Part shown: positions 33,014 through 42,553 of the stretch, one piece after another | Layout of the letters: the number at the start of each line of letters is the position of its first letter | How positions within the stretch are numbered: the first letter of the stretch is position 1 | Assembly (NCBI GenBank): GCA_965662545.1 | Contig: CBFIHZ010000010.1 | Location: 37,139-101,138 of the forward strand | Length of the DNA: 64,000 bases | Source of the DNA: CPC320 sp002684375 | Lineage (GTDB): Bacteria > Pseudomonadota > Alphaproteobacteria > Rhodobacterales > Rhodobacteraceae | Direction of reading: 5' to 3' | Notes under the pieces: generated by a model | What the model was told of the DNA's origin: nothing | Database searches by the model: none | The model's input: the letters and a program-made list of their open reading frames with translations, nothing else | Translations under genes and position numbers: made by a program

Positions 33014-33712
33014 ATGTCTGAATTGCATTGGTTAAGCTAAGAGCAACTGGGGCGGGCCAAGCTGTTCTTCCCAAAGGAACGGCGGCAATAGAAGGGATAC
33101 CCCTTAAGAGTGTGGCTCGTTCAAACCCCTGTATAATAGGCGCAGTCGACGGCCTGAAAACGGCGTTTTTGGATGTATCTGTAAAGATTTGTAAAACCTT
33201 AAGCGACCAATGACGTTTTACGGATAATTGATGCACCCAGCCTCAATGTGGACCGTTCGTCGAGTGAGCTTGAAAAGGGGCGATGAGCCAAGGCGGGTTG
33301 GGTGTTTTAATAGTGGCTTGAAAACCAGACATCACGGGTTGTGCCGCAATCAGCACAGTCGTAACAGCTTTCAACTGAAAGAAAACCAGTGCAGTGACTT
33401 CAAGGGCATGGATGATCTTTTAAAAGACTTGCCCGACGCAAAATTCCCATTGGGCGACAAGGGCTGTGACAGCGATAAAATACGCGCCATATTCGCAGGA
33501 TAAAAGGTTATCGCAGGTATTCTACGACCGAAAAACGCAGCACATCTGCCGGGTATTGCAAGACGCTCTGCAAATCTTGCCAAAGATTCCGATCGGCAAT
33601 TTATCGCGCCGCAACCGTCATTTCGGGTCATGAGCCCTGACCCGAACACAGGCGCTTTAGTAGTGGGACGTTTTGCGCGAGCGGGGTCATACTTGTGGCG
33701 GTGGCTTTCGGG
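33014..33712 (+). mobile_element. Decayed IS5-family transposase remnant
   Basis: The translated pieces line up in order with an IS5/IS427-type DDE transposase but lie in several frames with stops. They begin with MSELHWLS-stop-EQLGRAKLFFPKERR (33014-33099), then GLKTRHHGLCRNQHSR and LPDAKFPLGDKGCDSDKIRA (33228-33500, around the second catalytic Asp). The end is a faint CASGVILVAVAF-like tail near 33700. Much of the first half, including the first catalytic Asp, is missing. No terminal inverted repeats were identified. It cannot make an active transposase. Confidence 0.85.
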
Positions 33713-33760
33713 CCTTATAGACAGGAAAAAGCAAGCTTGCGCTTACCAAGGATGTCAGGG

Positions 33761-34168
33761 ATGAAATTAACATTGCACCATATCAACCTATCAACCCAGA
33801 ACGTCGAGCAGATGAATGGATTTTACCGTGGTGTACTGGGGTTGACTGAAGAAAGTGCCGGACTTCCAACGCTTGAGAAAAACAAGGGCTACTCTGGCGA
33901 TGTTGCTTTCGTGTCTGATGGCCATATTCAGATGCATCTGGCGCAAAAAGATGTGTTGGCCGGATTCCGGGCTGGGCATATCGTCAATCCGGTGTCTCAT
34001 GGGCATATCGCATATCGCACCGATGATCTGGACACTTTTAAAGCCCATCTTGAGGCGCAGGGCGTGCAGTATTCAGATTGGGGCAATGCCGCTGTTGCCG
34101 GATGGCGGCAGATTTTTTTCTATGATCCAGATGGCAATGTGATCGAAGTGCATCAGGCAGACGAGTGA
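33761..34168 (+). CDS. VOC-superfamily (glyoxalase-like) protein
   Basis: A 135-residue single-domain protein with the vicinal-oxygen-chelate fold: MKLTLHHINLSTQNVEQMNG at the start, and HGHIAYRTDDLDTFKAHLEA and FFYDPDGNVIEVHQ in the second half. The two His and the Glu in these motifs are plausible metal ligands. Reaction unknown; relatives include lactoylglutathione lyases and dioxygenase-like resistance proteins. The start at 33761 has AAGGA 8 bases upstream; an open frame further 5' runs into the transposase relic. Confidence 0.82.
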   Translation: MKLTLHHINLSTQNVEQMNGFYRGVLGLTEESAGLPTLEKNKGYSGDVAFVSDGHIQMHLAQKDVLAGFRAGHIVNPVSHGHIAYRTDDLDTFKAHLEAQGVQYSDWGNAAVAGWRQIFFYDPDGNVIEVHQADE

Positions 34169-34353
34169 TCGTCGCTTTGCTGGCGAGGGGGCGCTTTAGG
34201 GGTGGCGGCACCGTAGCTACTGGTCAGGTTTTGTGTCCATACCTTGATTTATCGCCGCTCACACCACCTTTCGACGTGGCAGGCATCGTTAGGGTAACTG
34301 CCACCACACACGAAGATGAAACACTATAGACGCATCTATTTAAGGTCGGCGAC

Positions 34354-35283
34354 ATGATGACATCCAATGACACCCATACCACCCATGATGCCGAAGAGGA
34401 CGTCAGAAATCGCGATATTCAGATCTATATAAATGGATCGCTTTTTCACCGCGATGACGCCAAAGTGTCGGTCTATGACAGCGGATTTCTTCTGGGGGAC
34501 GGCATGTGGGAAGGGATGCGTCTTTATAATGGTAAGTGGGCGTTTTTTGACGACCATATGGACCGGTTTTTCAACAGTTGCAAAGCGGTCAACCTTGAGG
34601 TTGGGATGGATAAGGCGGGTATTCTTGCGGCGCTCACAATGACCGCCAAAGCCAATAATATGACCGATGACGCGCATGTGCGTCTGATGTTGACCCGTGG
34701 GATTAAGGCCAAACCTTTTCAGCATCCGTCGTTGTCGCGCAGCGGTCCGACACTGGTAATCATCATGGAGCATTCCAAACCCAAAGACCGTTTGCACAGC
34801 GCCGGCATTCGTTTGGCCACGGTGCCGCAGGTGCGCGGTTTGCCAACATCGCAGGACCCTAAATTTAACAGCCATTCAAAATTAAACTGTGTGATTGCCT
34901 GTCTGCAAGCCGAGCAAGCGGGGGCGGATGAGGCCTTGATGCTCGACCCGCTGGGGTTTGTGAACACCACAAATGCCTGTAACTTTTTTATTGTACGCCG
35001 CGGCGAGGTTTGGACCTCAAGCGGTGATTATTGCATGAACGGTGTGACCCGCCAGAAAGTGATCGATCTGTGCCGTGCCAATGGAATCCCGGTATTTGAA
35101 CGCAATTACTCGCTTTATCAGGCCTATGGCGCCGACGAGGCGTTTTTAACTGGCAGTTTTGGGGCGCAAACACCGGTGTCTGAGATTGACGGCAAACCTA
35201 TTGGAGCCGGCGACCGACCTGTCACCGCGCGGATACAGGCGCTCTATAAAGCGCATGTTCTCGAAAATACTAGCGCTTCCTAA
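34354..35283 (+). CDS. Class IV PLP aminotransferase (branched-chain / D-amino-acid type)
   Basis: A 309-residue fold-type IV enzyme. It shows INGSLFHRDDAKVSVYDSGF and GDGMWEGMRLYNG at the N-terminus, the PLP lysine in FNSHSKLNCVIACLQA near residue 178, and the cofactor loops EALMLDPLGFVNTTNACNFF and TGSFGAQTPVSEIDG. It could act on branched-chain amino acids, D-alanine or 4-amino-4-deoxychorismate; the first 20 residues are a short acidic extension. It stands as a single gene. Confidence 0.85.
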   Translation: MMTSNDTHTTHDAEEDVRNRDIQIYINGSLFHRDDAKVSVYDSGFLLGDGMWEGMRLYNGKWAFFDDHMDRFFNSCKAVNLEVGMDKAGILAALTMTAKANNMTDDAHVRLMLTRGIKAKPFQHPSLSRSGPTLVIIMEHSKPKDRLHSAGIRLATVPQVRGLPTSQDPKFNSHSKLNCVIACLQAEQAGADEALMLDPLGFVNTTNACNFFIVRRGEVWTSSGDYCMNGVTRQKVIDLCRANGIPVFERNYSLYQAYGADEAFLTGSFGAQTPVSEIDGKPIGAGDRPVTARIQALYKAHVLENTSAS

Positions 35284-35493
35284 GGGGCAGGCAGTGATTG
35301 CAGTCGGGTTGACCTTTGGGCGGCGTGCTTGACCACTCTGCCTTTTTGAAGGGGGACGAATTGGAAGATCGGCATTGCGCTGGACCAAGTGATTAATTCT
35401 TTCCCAGTCCTGCGCGCTGTGATTACATAGGGTTGAAGTGTAATCAGGTTCTTAACGCGTGGGAGCTGCCGGTTTTAGGAAAAAGGATGCATC

Positions 35494-35640
35494 ATGGCGC
35501 AAGACCCAAAATTTTTATCGGTGTTTGATAAGAAAAAAAACGACGATGGGGTTTCTCTGGAACGCCTGGCGCAGATTGTCAAAGACCGGGACATTGAGAT
35601 TGTGGAAACACCCCCAAAAGATAAACCTAAAGAAAAATAA
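35494..35640 (+). CDS. Small charged protein, 48 residues, unknown
   Basis: A short frame, MAQDPKFLSVFDKKKND...IVETPPKDKPKEK, with AAAGGA 6 bases before the ATG. It is rich in Lys and Asp with a short central helix (SLERLAQIVKDRDI). The good ribosome-binding site and ordinary codon use support a real gene, but I do not recognise a family. Confidence 0.5.
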   Translation: MAQDPKFLSVFDKKKNDDGVSLERLAQIVKDRDIEIVETPPKDKPKEK

Positions 35641-35882
35641 ATCCAAGAAAATAGATCTAGAAAATTGGACCCAAAGATTAAAACGATTGGAGAATAAAGG
35701 ATTGGGGCCTGCGCAGCGGTGCGTGATGCACGTGATAGGCCCAACCGATGCCGGCCAAATAGTCATTAAATGAAAAAACCATTTAGCTGCGCGCCCGAAC
35801 CACGTTTTCGGGTTCGCCCTGTGCACTGTTTATTTTGATCCTGAGCACTAAGTACCCTAATGAACAAAAGCAGGAGGTTGTA

Positions 35883-36425
35883 ATGCGGCAGATCATGGGC
35901 TTTCTCATTTTGACAAGTTATTTGTGGGTTGGCACGGTGTGGGCGCAATCCCCGGAGGCTTTGTTGGACAGGCTCTCACAAAGTCAAAGCCGCTCGGTCT
36001 CGGCGGGTCTTATCGCACAGATTTGGGCCCGTTGGACGGGGGCGGCAGCCGATGCAGAACAGCAAAAGTTGATGCAGATCGGGGTGAGCCAGATGAATGC
36101 GGCGCGCTATCCCCAGGCCGAAAAGACTTTTGATGCCTTGATTGCGCTTAACCCTAATTTTATGGAGGCGTGGAACAAGCGGGCCACGGTACGCTATGTG
36201 TTGGGCGATTTTAATGGATCTCAAGATGATATAAATGAGGTTTTGGCGCGGGAACCACGACATTTTGGCGCCTTATCGGGGCTCGGCTTGATTAATATGC
36301 AGCGTGGCGATCTTAGTAATGCGATTCGGGCTTATGAAAAGGTTCTGCAAATCGACCCTTTCAGCCAAGATGCCCGCGTACTTTTGCCGAAACTGCGTAA
36401 ACAGGTTGATAAATCCAACCTCTAG
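35883..36425 (+). CDS. Exported TPR-repeat protein
   Basis: A 180-residue protein with a signal peptide (MGFLILTSYLWVGTVWAQ). Three TPR units follow from about residue 75: MNAARYPQAEKTFDALIALN, FNGSQDDINEVLAREP and GDLSNAIRAYEKVLQIDP. TPRs bind proteins; the partner is unknown. The ATG at 35883 is fixed by AGGAGG 5 bases upstream, and the signal peptide begins just there. Confidence 0.85.
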   Translation: MRQIMGFLILTSYLWVGTVWAQSPEALLDRLSQSQSRSVSAGLIAQIWARWTGAAADAEQQKLMQIGVSQMNAARYPQAEKTFDALIALNPNFMEAWNKRATVRYVLGDFNGSQDDINEVLAREPRHFGALSGLGLINMQRGDLSNAIRAYEKVLQIDPFSQDARVLLPKLRKQVDKSNL

Positions 36426-36586
36426 CGTGCCGTGACGCGCTATTTGGCTGCGACATTGACTGGAAACTAGGCATATGCCGGGATTACGACATCAGCCGTT
36501 GATCTTCTTGTTGGTCTGGGTCAAACCTCTGCAGGTTCCCGGCGATCATGTTGTCGTGGCGGTCACAACAAGAAACGAGAGCAGTT

Positions 36587-37003
36587 ATGGAAAAAAGCGA
36601 ATTTACAGTCATGGGTAAGACCATGGAACAGGTTACGGTATTTTATGGGGCGTTCCTGATTGTTTGGGCGGTTTTGGTAAGCCTTCTAGGCCAGAGTGAG
36701 TCTTGGACTTCATTGATCCCTGCGCTGTTTGGTCTGCCCATTGGGGTGATGGGGTTTATGACGATTAGAATGCCTGAGAAAACCAAACTTTTCATGCATA
36801 TAGCTGTCACACTTGGCTTGATCGTCTGTCTGGGCGGTCTGGATTTTTTGCGGGGGTTTGCATCTGAGGGCGGGCCTTTTTCAAATCCATGGGCGGGGCT
36901 GTCAAAGCTGGTTATGGCAGTGACCGGCGCAGGCTATGTATTTCTGTGCGTTAAGTCTTTTATATTTGCACGAAAAATGCGTGAGGGCGCTGCTGCCGAC
37001 TGA
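36587..37003 (+). CDS. Small integral membrane protein of unknown function
   Basis: A 138-residue protein with about four hydrophobic segments (VTVFYGAFLIVWAVLVSLLG, LIPALFGLPIGVMGFMTI, MHIAVTLGLIVCLGGLDFL, LVMAVTGAGYVFLCVKSFIF). I recognise no catalytic motif. The ATG at 36587 is weakly supported (GAGAG nearby). Confidence 0.65.
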   Translation: MEKSEFTVMGKTMEQVTVFYGAFLIVWAVLVSLLGQSESWTSLIPALFGLPIGVMGFMTIRMPEKTKLFMHIAVTLGLIVCLGGLDFLRGFASEGGPFSNPWAGLSKLVMAVTGAGYVFLCVKSFIFARKMREGAAAD

Positions 37004-37184
37004 ACGTGTCGACTGAATGTTGCTAGAAGGCGCGTTAACGTTTGCCTCTGCTGCGGCAGGCATCAGTTTCGGCCGTCACTGGTCGTATGGCCAATAGCAT
37101 GATTGGCCTGTCCTGATTGATCTATATGGCACAAATTTCGACTTAGACGTATCGGTGTTGAGGCGTATTGGCGCGAACAGCCGT

Positions 37185-38933
37185 TTAATGCAAGCCGGCC
37201 TTGCGCATGCCTGTCAGCGCTTTTTGCTTGATCGCATCGGGTGCGACCTTTTCGTAATCGTCCAAGCTGTTGATTTCGGGCCTGTTGGCCAAAAAGTCGC
37301 TCAGACATACAGCGGCTGCGTCCTCTTGGCCAAGCAATCCCAATATGACGGTCTTAAAACCCAGGTAGCGGGTGTCGCTGGCATGGTCAGCGAGAGCATT
37401 ATTGGCCAGTGACAACGCGTGATCCAGATGGTCCGCGCCAATATTCATCATAATCAATGCGACGGTCCAGTCGCGTTTACTGACTGGATCCAGTTCAAAA
37501 GCCCGGTTTAAATGTCTGATACCACTTTCAAAATCGCCGTTTTGAGCATAGGCAACCGAGATTGAGAAGTTTGCGTTACTGTCATAGGGATTTATGTCCA
37601 GCGCTTTTTGCGAAAGCGCCAGCGTGCGGTCGATATCCATGTTCATCCAATGCACGTTGACCATACAGTTGATAGCTGCCGAGTTTTCCGGGTCGAGACC
37701 ATAGACAAATTTTGCCGCCCGAGACAATTTTTCGAAGATGACGTCTTTTTGAGTATATCCCTGTGGTGAATACCGTAGTTTCAATAGGGCTTTGGTATAG
37801 AGGAAATAGGGGTCGGTGAATTGCTTGTCCAATGCAAAGGCGCGGTGGCACAAGTCTTCGACCGTTTCAAAATCAGCCTCAGCATTAAAGGCGCTGAGGG
37901 CTTTGATGTATTCGTCCCAAGCGCTAAGGTTTTCGGTCTTGTGATTGGCGGCGCGTTTTTGTTCTTGCCCGCGCAGCGTCGGTGAAACCATGGCCGCGAC
38001 TTCTTGTGAGACTTCGTCCTGTACGTCAAAAATATCGTCCAAAGCGCGGTCCCAGCGTTTAGACCAGATTTGTCGGTCATCATTTGCATCGATAAGATTG
38101 GCGGTAATCCTGACTTTGTCTCCACCCTTGCGAATGCTGCCTTCGACCAGATAGCGGGCCCCAAGTTGTAGCGCGATTTCTTTGGATTTGGTACCTGTAC
38201 CCTTGAAGCTAAAGCTGGAATTACGCGAGATGACGGGAAATGTTTTCCACATCGACAGGTTTGTGATGATATCCTCGGTCACCCCATCGGCAAAATACTC
38301 TTGATCGGGGTCATTGCTCATGTTCACAAAAGGCAGAACCGCAACCGACGGGGGCTTGTTTGTGGCCTTGTCCACAGCGGGTTTGGCGGATGCTGTATTT
38401 CGTGCGGCGATGCCTTCGAGAGCAATGTCATAAGCGTGTACGTGGGTATTTTTAATTTTTTGGGTACCAAGATCATTAAACGAAAGTTCGACTTTTTGAC
38501 TGACAAAATCATAGAGGTTTTTAGACAGACAGACACCGCCTGCTTGGCTGAGCGCCTCAAGCCGGGCGGCAACATTGACACCCTCACCATACAGGTTGCT
38601 GCCTTCGACGATTACATCCCCCATGTTGAGCCCGACCCGGAAATGCATTTTGGCCTCGGGCGCGACAGAGGTATTGCGCTCTTGTATGAGTTTCTGGAAT
38701 TCTGTTGCGCAAATGGTCGCTGAAACGGCGCTTTGAAATTCAGCCAGAACAGAATCACCCGCAGTATTGAAAATGCGTCCGCTATGCTCTTGAAATAGAT
38801 CTTCCAAAATCGCCCGACATGCGCGCAGGCTGTTTAGAGTTAAAGCTTCGTTTCGCTCCATTAAGGTACTGAATCCCACAACATCAGTAACGAATATAAC
38901 TGCAATTTTGCGAATAAGCCGTTCGTTTGACAT
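37185..38933 (-). CDS. Class III adenylate/guanylate cyclase with TolB-like and TPR domains
   Basis: A 582-residue soluble protein. Residues about 8-180 are a class III cyclase domain with the two metal-binding Asp motifs (VIFVTDVVGFSTLMERN and FNTAGDSVLAEFQS). Residues about 205-345 are a TolB-like segment (SVAVLPFVNMSNDPDQEYFA, and LGARYLVEGSIRKGGDKVRI). Residues about 370-570 are TPR-like helices. This is a common alphaproteobacterial architecture thought to make cAMP. The ATG at 38933 has GGAG 7 bases upstream; an earlier in-frame start at 39011 lacks domain support. Confidence 0.88.
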   Translation of the reverse strand: MSNERLIRKIAVIFVTDVVGFSTLMERNEALTLNSLRACRAILEDLFQEHSGRIFNTAGDSVLAEFQSAVSATICATEFQKLIQERNTSVAPEAKMHFRVGLNMGDVIVEGSNLYGEGVNVAARLEALSQAGGVCLSKNLYDFVSQKVELSFNDLGTQKIKNTHVHAYDIALEGIAARNTASAKPAVDKATNKPPSVAVLPFVNMSNDPDQEYFADGVTEDIITNLSMWKTFPVISRNSSFSFKGTGTKSKEIALQLGARYLVEGSIRKGGDKVRITANLIDANDDRQIWSKRWDRALDDIFDVQDEVSQEVAAMVSPTLRGQEQKRAANHKTENLSAWDEYIKALSAFNAEADFETVEDLCHRAFALDKQFTDPYFLYTKALLKLRYSPQGYTQKDVIFEKLSRAAKFVYGLDPENSAAINCMVNVHWMNMDIDRTLALSQKALDINPYDSNANFSISVAYAQNGDFESGIRHLNRAFELDPVSKRDWTVALIMMNIGADHLDHALSLANNALADHASDTRYLGFKTVILGLLGQEDAAAVCLSDFLANRPEINSLDDYEKVAPDAIKQKALTGMRKAGLH

Positions 38934-39735
38934 CAGGTCACTCCATTGCGGTGTGATATTTCTGGTGGGTTTAGACTGTCCTAAAACGTGGCCGCGTTCA
39001 ACTCGGAACATATTTTAAGAGCGAGGCAATGGAATTGAATTTCAACCTAATTGAAAAGGTTCAACTATATGATTTTATGATATTTTCCTCTTATTTAGAA
39101 ATAGATACGGCGTTTATTGGTTTAGAAATTATAGTTTATTTGAAATTTGGGTGAGTGTTAATGTGTTGCAGTTCGATTGTATTCGGTTTTGGCTGGGACC
39201 CAGTTAACCTTTTGAAACGCTCAAGACGGCCGTGCGGGTGATGGTGGCCACGGTGAGCGCTGTGTGATGGGCTGCGGGGCGGCTTCAGCTTGTTCACTTT
39301 GTGTCTTGGGTTTTAGGTCTGGTTGTGAGGGTCGAGAAAGCTGATGGCATAACTTAGGTCTGGCTAATGGTTTATTTCCGCAATGCGCTCACTGAGGTCT
39401 AGACGCCCTCAAAGAGACCTTTGTATAAACCCAGTTTTAATGAATTTCCATAATTTTACTCAATGAAAACAAGAGAGAAATTTCCAAAAATTACCAAGAG
39501 TGGTGGTATGCAAAGGTTTCTCAAAGGTGTTGAAAGCCTTAAAAATCATCAAAAATGATTAGACTAGCAGCACGCAACCAAGGGCTCGAGACTTGGGTTT
39601 TTGCTTTGCGCCAAGCGATTCAACCCATAATTTAACTTTGTGATGGCATTAACCCATGACGCATCGGCCACTCAAGCCTGTCCACTGAGGTAGGTTACAG
39701 GCCGCATAAGCTGCGTTTAATACGGGTTTGGCTGT
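38934..39735. other. 0.8-kb non-coding stretch between the cyclase and the bactofilin
   Basis: No open frame with a start site and family match was seen on either strand. It is AT-rich near 39035-39130 and 39430-39520. The first part must hold the cyclase promoter. No hairpin-plus-T terminator or tRNA-like fold was recognised. Confidence 0.5.
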
Positions 39736-40065
39736 TTAGGGTTTAAGGGCTAGTTTGCCGGTGATCTGAGCGCCTTTTTCCGTAGCAAGACGTCCATATG
39801 TGACGTCGGCCGAAACATTAGCCGAACTTGACAGGGTGAGATCTTCTGCCTCAATTTTACCGGTTACAGACCCGTTTACAGTAATATCCTGACCTTTTAC
39901 GGCACCTTGAACCTTGCCCAGTTCCAGCACGGAAATTGACCCAGCATTAATATCTCCAGTCACGGATCCTTTTATTTCTAAATCACCTTTACTGTTGATG
40001 TTGCCATCGATGACGAGGTCTTCACTTAAAAACGATTTAGCCACTTTAGCCTCACTTTTAGACAC
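39736..40065 (-). CDS. Bactofilin family protein
   Basis: A 109-residue protein consisting of the bactofilin right-handed beta-helix (DUF583): repeating strands such as LVIDGNINSKGDLEIKGSVT and ITVNGSVTGKIEAEDLTLSS with a short N-terminal tail. Bactofilins self-assemble into cytoskeletal filaments that place cell-wall or polarity proteins. No M23 peptidase partner is adjacent. It is the shortest core form with almost no C-terminal extension. Confidence 0.9.
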   Translation of the reverse strand: MSKSEAKVAKSFLSEDLVIDGNINSKGDLEIKGSVTGDINAGSISVLELGKVQGAVKGQDITVNGSVTGKIEAEDLTLSSSANVSADVTYGRLATEKGAQITGKLALKP

Positions 40066-40129
40066 AGGATTATGTATGTTTATGGTGCTTTTGCCAAAAC
40101 TACAAATATAATCACAGCGGTTTATTAAA

Positions 40130-41005
40130 TCACTTTTGGCGTCTCATAACGATAAGATAGGTCAAAAGGCTTAAAATCACAATAAATCCACCAAATAACA
40201 TCATCGGTGTTGGCCGCTCTGGGGTTCCTATCCAGACCCAAACCGGCCCAAGAACCGTTTCTAACAGCAGCGCGAGGCTGACATTGGAGGCGTGCGTGTA
40301 GCGTGCGGCAAAAGATAACAGGAAAAATGAGATTGGCAGAATAATCGTACCGGTGAAAATGATGTAGCCGATGTTCCCATCGGTCATGTTGCCCAATCCC
40401 GTCATCAGCAGGCCAAATAATCCAGACAAAAGCCCGCCTATTCCGATTGCCAATAAAAAAGGCGCGGTTTTTTGATGTCGGATCAGCACAAAACTCATCG
40501 ACAGGGTCACAGCGACACCAAGACCGGCCAATGCTCCGACAAGCGACCAGATGTTGATCTGCACATGGCCATTTTCAGGCGTGAACACAGCAACCGACAG
40601 GCCACACAGAACTGCACCGATTGCGATCCAAGTTTTGGTCTCTGTCGGCTCGCGCAAGATTATATAGGCAAATAATGCGGCAAATATTGGCACTGTGGCA
40701 ACGCCCAAAAGCACCAAGGCCACCGGTGCAATGGATACGCCAAGACTGAACAAGGTCGCATTAAAAAACTGGCAGGTGATCAATCCAAGACCAAAGGGCC
40801 GTTTCAGGTTCGCAATATCTTCTGCGCGCCGGCCTTGCCGGGTTATGAACCAAAGCGTGATAAAGATTGAACCGGCCAGCAATCCACGCCAGGCCAGCAT
40901 GTGAAAGCCATCCATCTCGGCCCAGCGCATCAGCAGCGTGTCCGGGGATAGAAGCAGCGCCCCTAGGATTGCTGTGAGTAATCCAAAAAGTGGATAGCGG
41001 GTCAT
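40130..41005 (-). CDS. EamA/DMT-family transporter
   Basis: A 291-residue protein with ten hydrophobic segments in two EamA repeats (ILGALLLSPDTLLMRWAEMD, ALVLLGVATVPIFAALFAYI, VSLALLLETVLGPVWVWIGT). It exports an unknown metabolite. A 64-base gap separates it from bactofilin and a 273-base gap from iclR. Confidence 0.88.
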   Translation of the reverse strand: MTRYPLFGLLTAILGALLLSPDTLLMRWAEMDGFHMLAWRGLLAGSIFITLWFITRQGRRAEDIANLKRPFGLGLITCQFFNATLFSLGVSIAPVALVLLGVATVPIFAALFAYIILREPTETKTWIAIGAVLCGLSVAVFTPENGHVQINIWSLVGALAGLGVAVTLSMSFVLIRHQKTAPFLLAIGIGGLLSGLFGLLMTGLGNMTDGNIGYIIFTGTIILPISFFLLSFAARYTHASNVSLALLLETVLGPVWVWIGTPERPTPMMLFGGFIVILSLLTYLIVMRRQK

Positions 41006-41278
41006 GGGCGGCTTCCTTGCAGCGCGGACTCTGGTTGATATTCTGCGCTGTCAGGGGGCCGGTGGCTGACGCCGACGTGCACAGTGTATAACATCAGTCT
41101 GCGCCACGTTTGGCAAGCAGAGTTTCCCAAGCTGAAATGGCCATGCCCTTGTGGATTTTCGCAACGCTAACAGGAGTGCCTGTCCTGCGGGTGAGGATCG
41201 TTCTATCCAGGCTTTGATTCTCGCATCCAAGCGTAGACCGTAGCGGTCGCTGTCAGCAGCGGCATGGTGTGCTATGCT

Positions 41279-42040
41279 TTATGTAAAAATAGCGTGTCTG
41301 AGGCGGTCTGCGGCGCTGTGGAGGCAATCCACACAAGCTGCGGCCTGCGCGATTGACAAGCGTTGCTTTGGACCGTGAACAGCCAATGCAGCAACAAAAC
41401 GTCCTTTATGATCGGTTACCGGCACGGCGGCGGCCACCATGCCTTCGACAAATTCTTCCTCATCCAGCGCAAACCCGCGTTTGGCGTTCTGTTTTAAATT
41501 TTTCAAAAGGCTATCGGCCGTGGTGTGGGTGTTTTGGGTGTGTTCCTTAAGGCTTAATCCGGCGATGAATTTCTCTCGGGCTGATTTTGACAGGCTTGCC
41601 ATAAAAGTTTTGCCGCTTGCCGTACAGTGGAACGGTACATTAAAGCCGCGCGGCATTTGAATGCGAAACGGCCAATCGGTTTCGACCCGGTCCAGATAAT
41701 GCATGCCGGTTTCTTGGGGAATTACAAAATTCACGGTCTCTTTGACCTCGGCGGCCACGTCGAGAAGAATTTGATGACGGGTGATGTGAACCCGGGATGC
41801 GTGTAATAGGCCCGCGCCAATCAAGCGTGATCGACGGCTGGGGCGAAAACTGTTGCTGCTGCCTTCCCGCAGTAGAAACCCTTCAGTTTCAAGCGTTTTA
41901 ACCAGCCGGTAGACGGTTTGTTTGGGCAAATTAACATGTTGGTTGATCTCGGTGACCGTCAACGCCCGGTCGCTTAAGCCGATGACCTCCATGATCAGAA
42001 GCGACCGTAAATTTGTGGGCGTTGAATTTTCTTCAGTCAT
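41279..42040 (-). CDS. IclR-family transcriptional regulator
   Basis: A 253-residue regulator. Residues about 10-65 are the winged helix-turn-helix (LTVTEINQHVNLPKQTVYRL). Residues about 80-250 are the IclR effector domain (FNVPFHCTASGKTFMASLSK, GFALDEEEFVEGMVAAAVPV). The ATG has GGGAAG 7 bases upstream. It is divergent from the GMC pseudogene and, beyond it, the TRAP genes, so it probably controls this catabolic island. Confidence 0.92.
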   Translation of the reverse strand: MTEENSTPTNLRSLLIMEVIGLSDRALTVTEINQHVNLPKQTVYRLVKTLETEGFLLREGSSNSFRPSRRSRLIGAGLLHASRVHITRHQILLDVAAEVKETVNFVIPQETGMHYLDRVETDWPFRIQMPRGFNVPFHCTASGKTFMASLSKSAREKFIAGLSLKEHTQNTHTTADSLLKNLKQNAKRGFALDEEEFVEGMVAAAVPVTDHKGRFVAALAVHGPKQRLSIAQAAACVDCLHSAADRLRHAIFT

Positions 42041-42140
42041 CGAAATCTTCCCATTGCCAGAATCGTCTTTATGGGGTTATACGCTAATAAATACTAAAAA
42101 TGGGAAAAAAAATCTCATTAATTAATAAATGGGGGAATTT
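42041..42140. promoter_or_regulatory. Divergent iclR/GMC promoter, copy A of a duplicated segment
   Basis: This AT-rich spacer contains TTCCCATT near iclR and AATGGGAA / AAATGGGGGAA boxes near the GMC start, an arrangement that fits IclR-type operators. A 25-base block (42046-42070) and most of the remainder recur at 46975-47069. Similarity continues into the first codons of both flanking genes. Confidence 0.7.
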
Positions 42141-42411
42141 TTGAAGTTTGACGAGATCATAATTGGTGCTGGATCGGATGGATGTGCGGTGGCGAAGCAT
42201 ATTGGTGACAGCTTATCATCCAGCAGGAAACTGTAAATTGAGGATCGACCCGATAGCGGCTGCCGACCATAAATTGCGTGTCAACGGGGTATATGGCCTA
42301 CCGATCTCGGGCGCCTTAATCATGCCGGTGGTTGTCAGCGGCAATAGGAATACTCCAGCGATTATGATTGGCGAGACCGCCAGTGCGTTGGTGTTAGGGG
42401 CTGCTCAATGA
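42141..42411 (+). pseudogene. Internally deleted GMC oxidoreductase remnant
   Basis: It begins like the intact GMC gene at 47070: a TTG start, then KFDEIIIGAGSDGCAVAKH, the FAD-binding loop. After about 20 codons the sequence jumps, with a frame change, to the C-terminal end (VTAYHPAGNCKLRIDP, ALIMPVVVSGN, TPAIMIGE) containing the catalytic His. Roughly 440 codons are missing. The C-terminal part differs from the intact copy at nearly half its residues, so the two genes were either old duplicates or paralogues. Confidence 0.85.
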
Positions 42412-42553
42412 CCATTGAGGCCTCATTCGACGAAGTGGTGAGTAAGATGTGCTATTCATTTTGCCCACTTTCAAATTCTGCTGGGGCAAAACCCTCGACC
42501 ACGGCAGCAATAATACACGTTTCGGGGGTTGCGACATCATGGGAGGTAATTTG

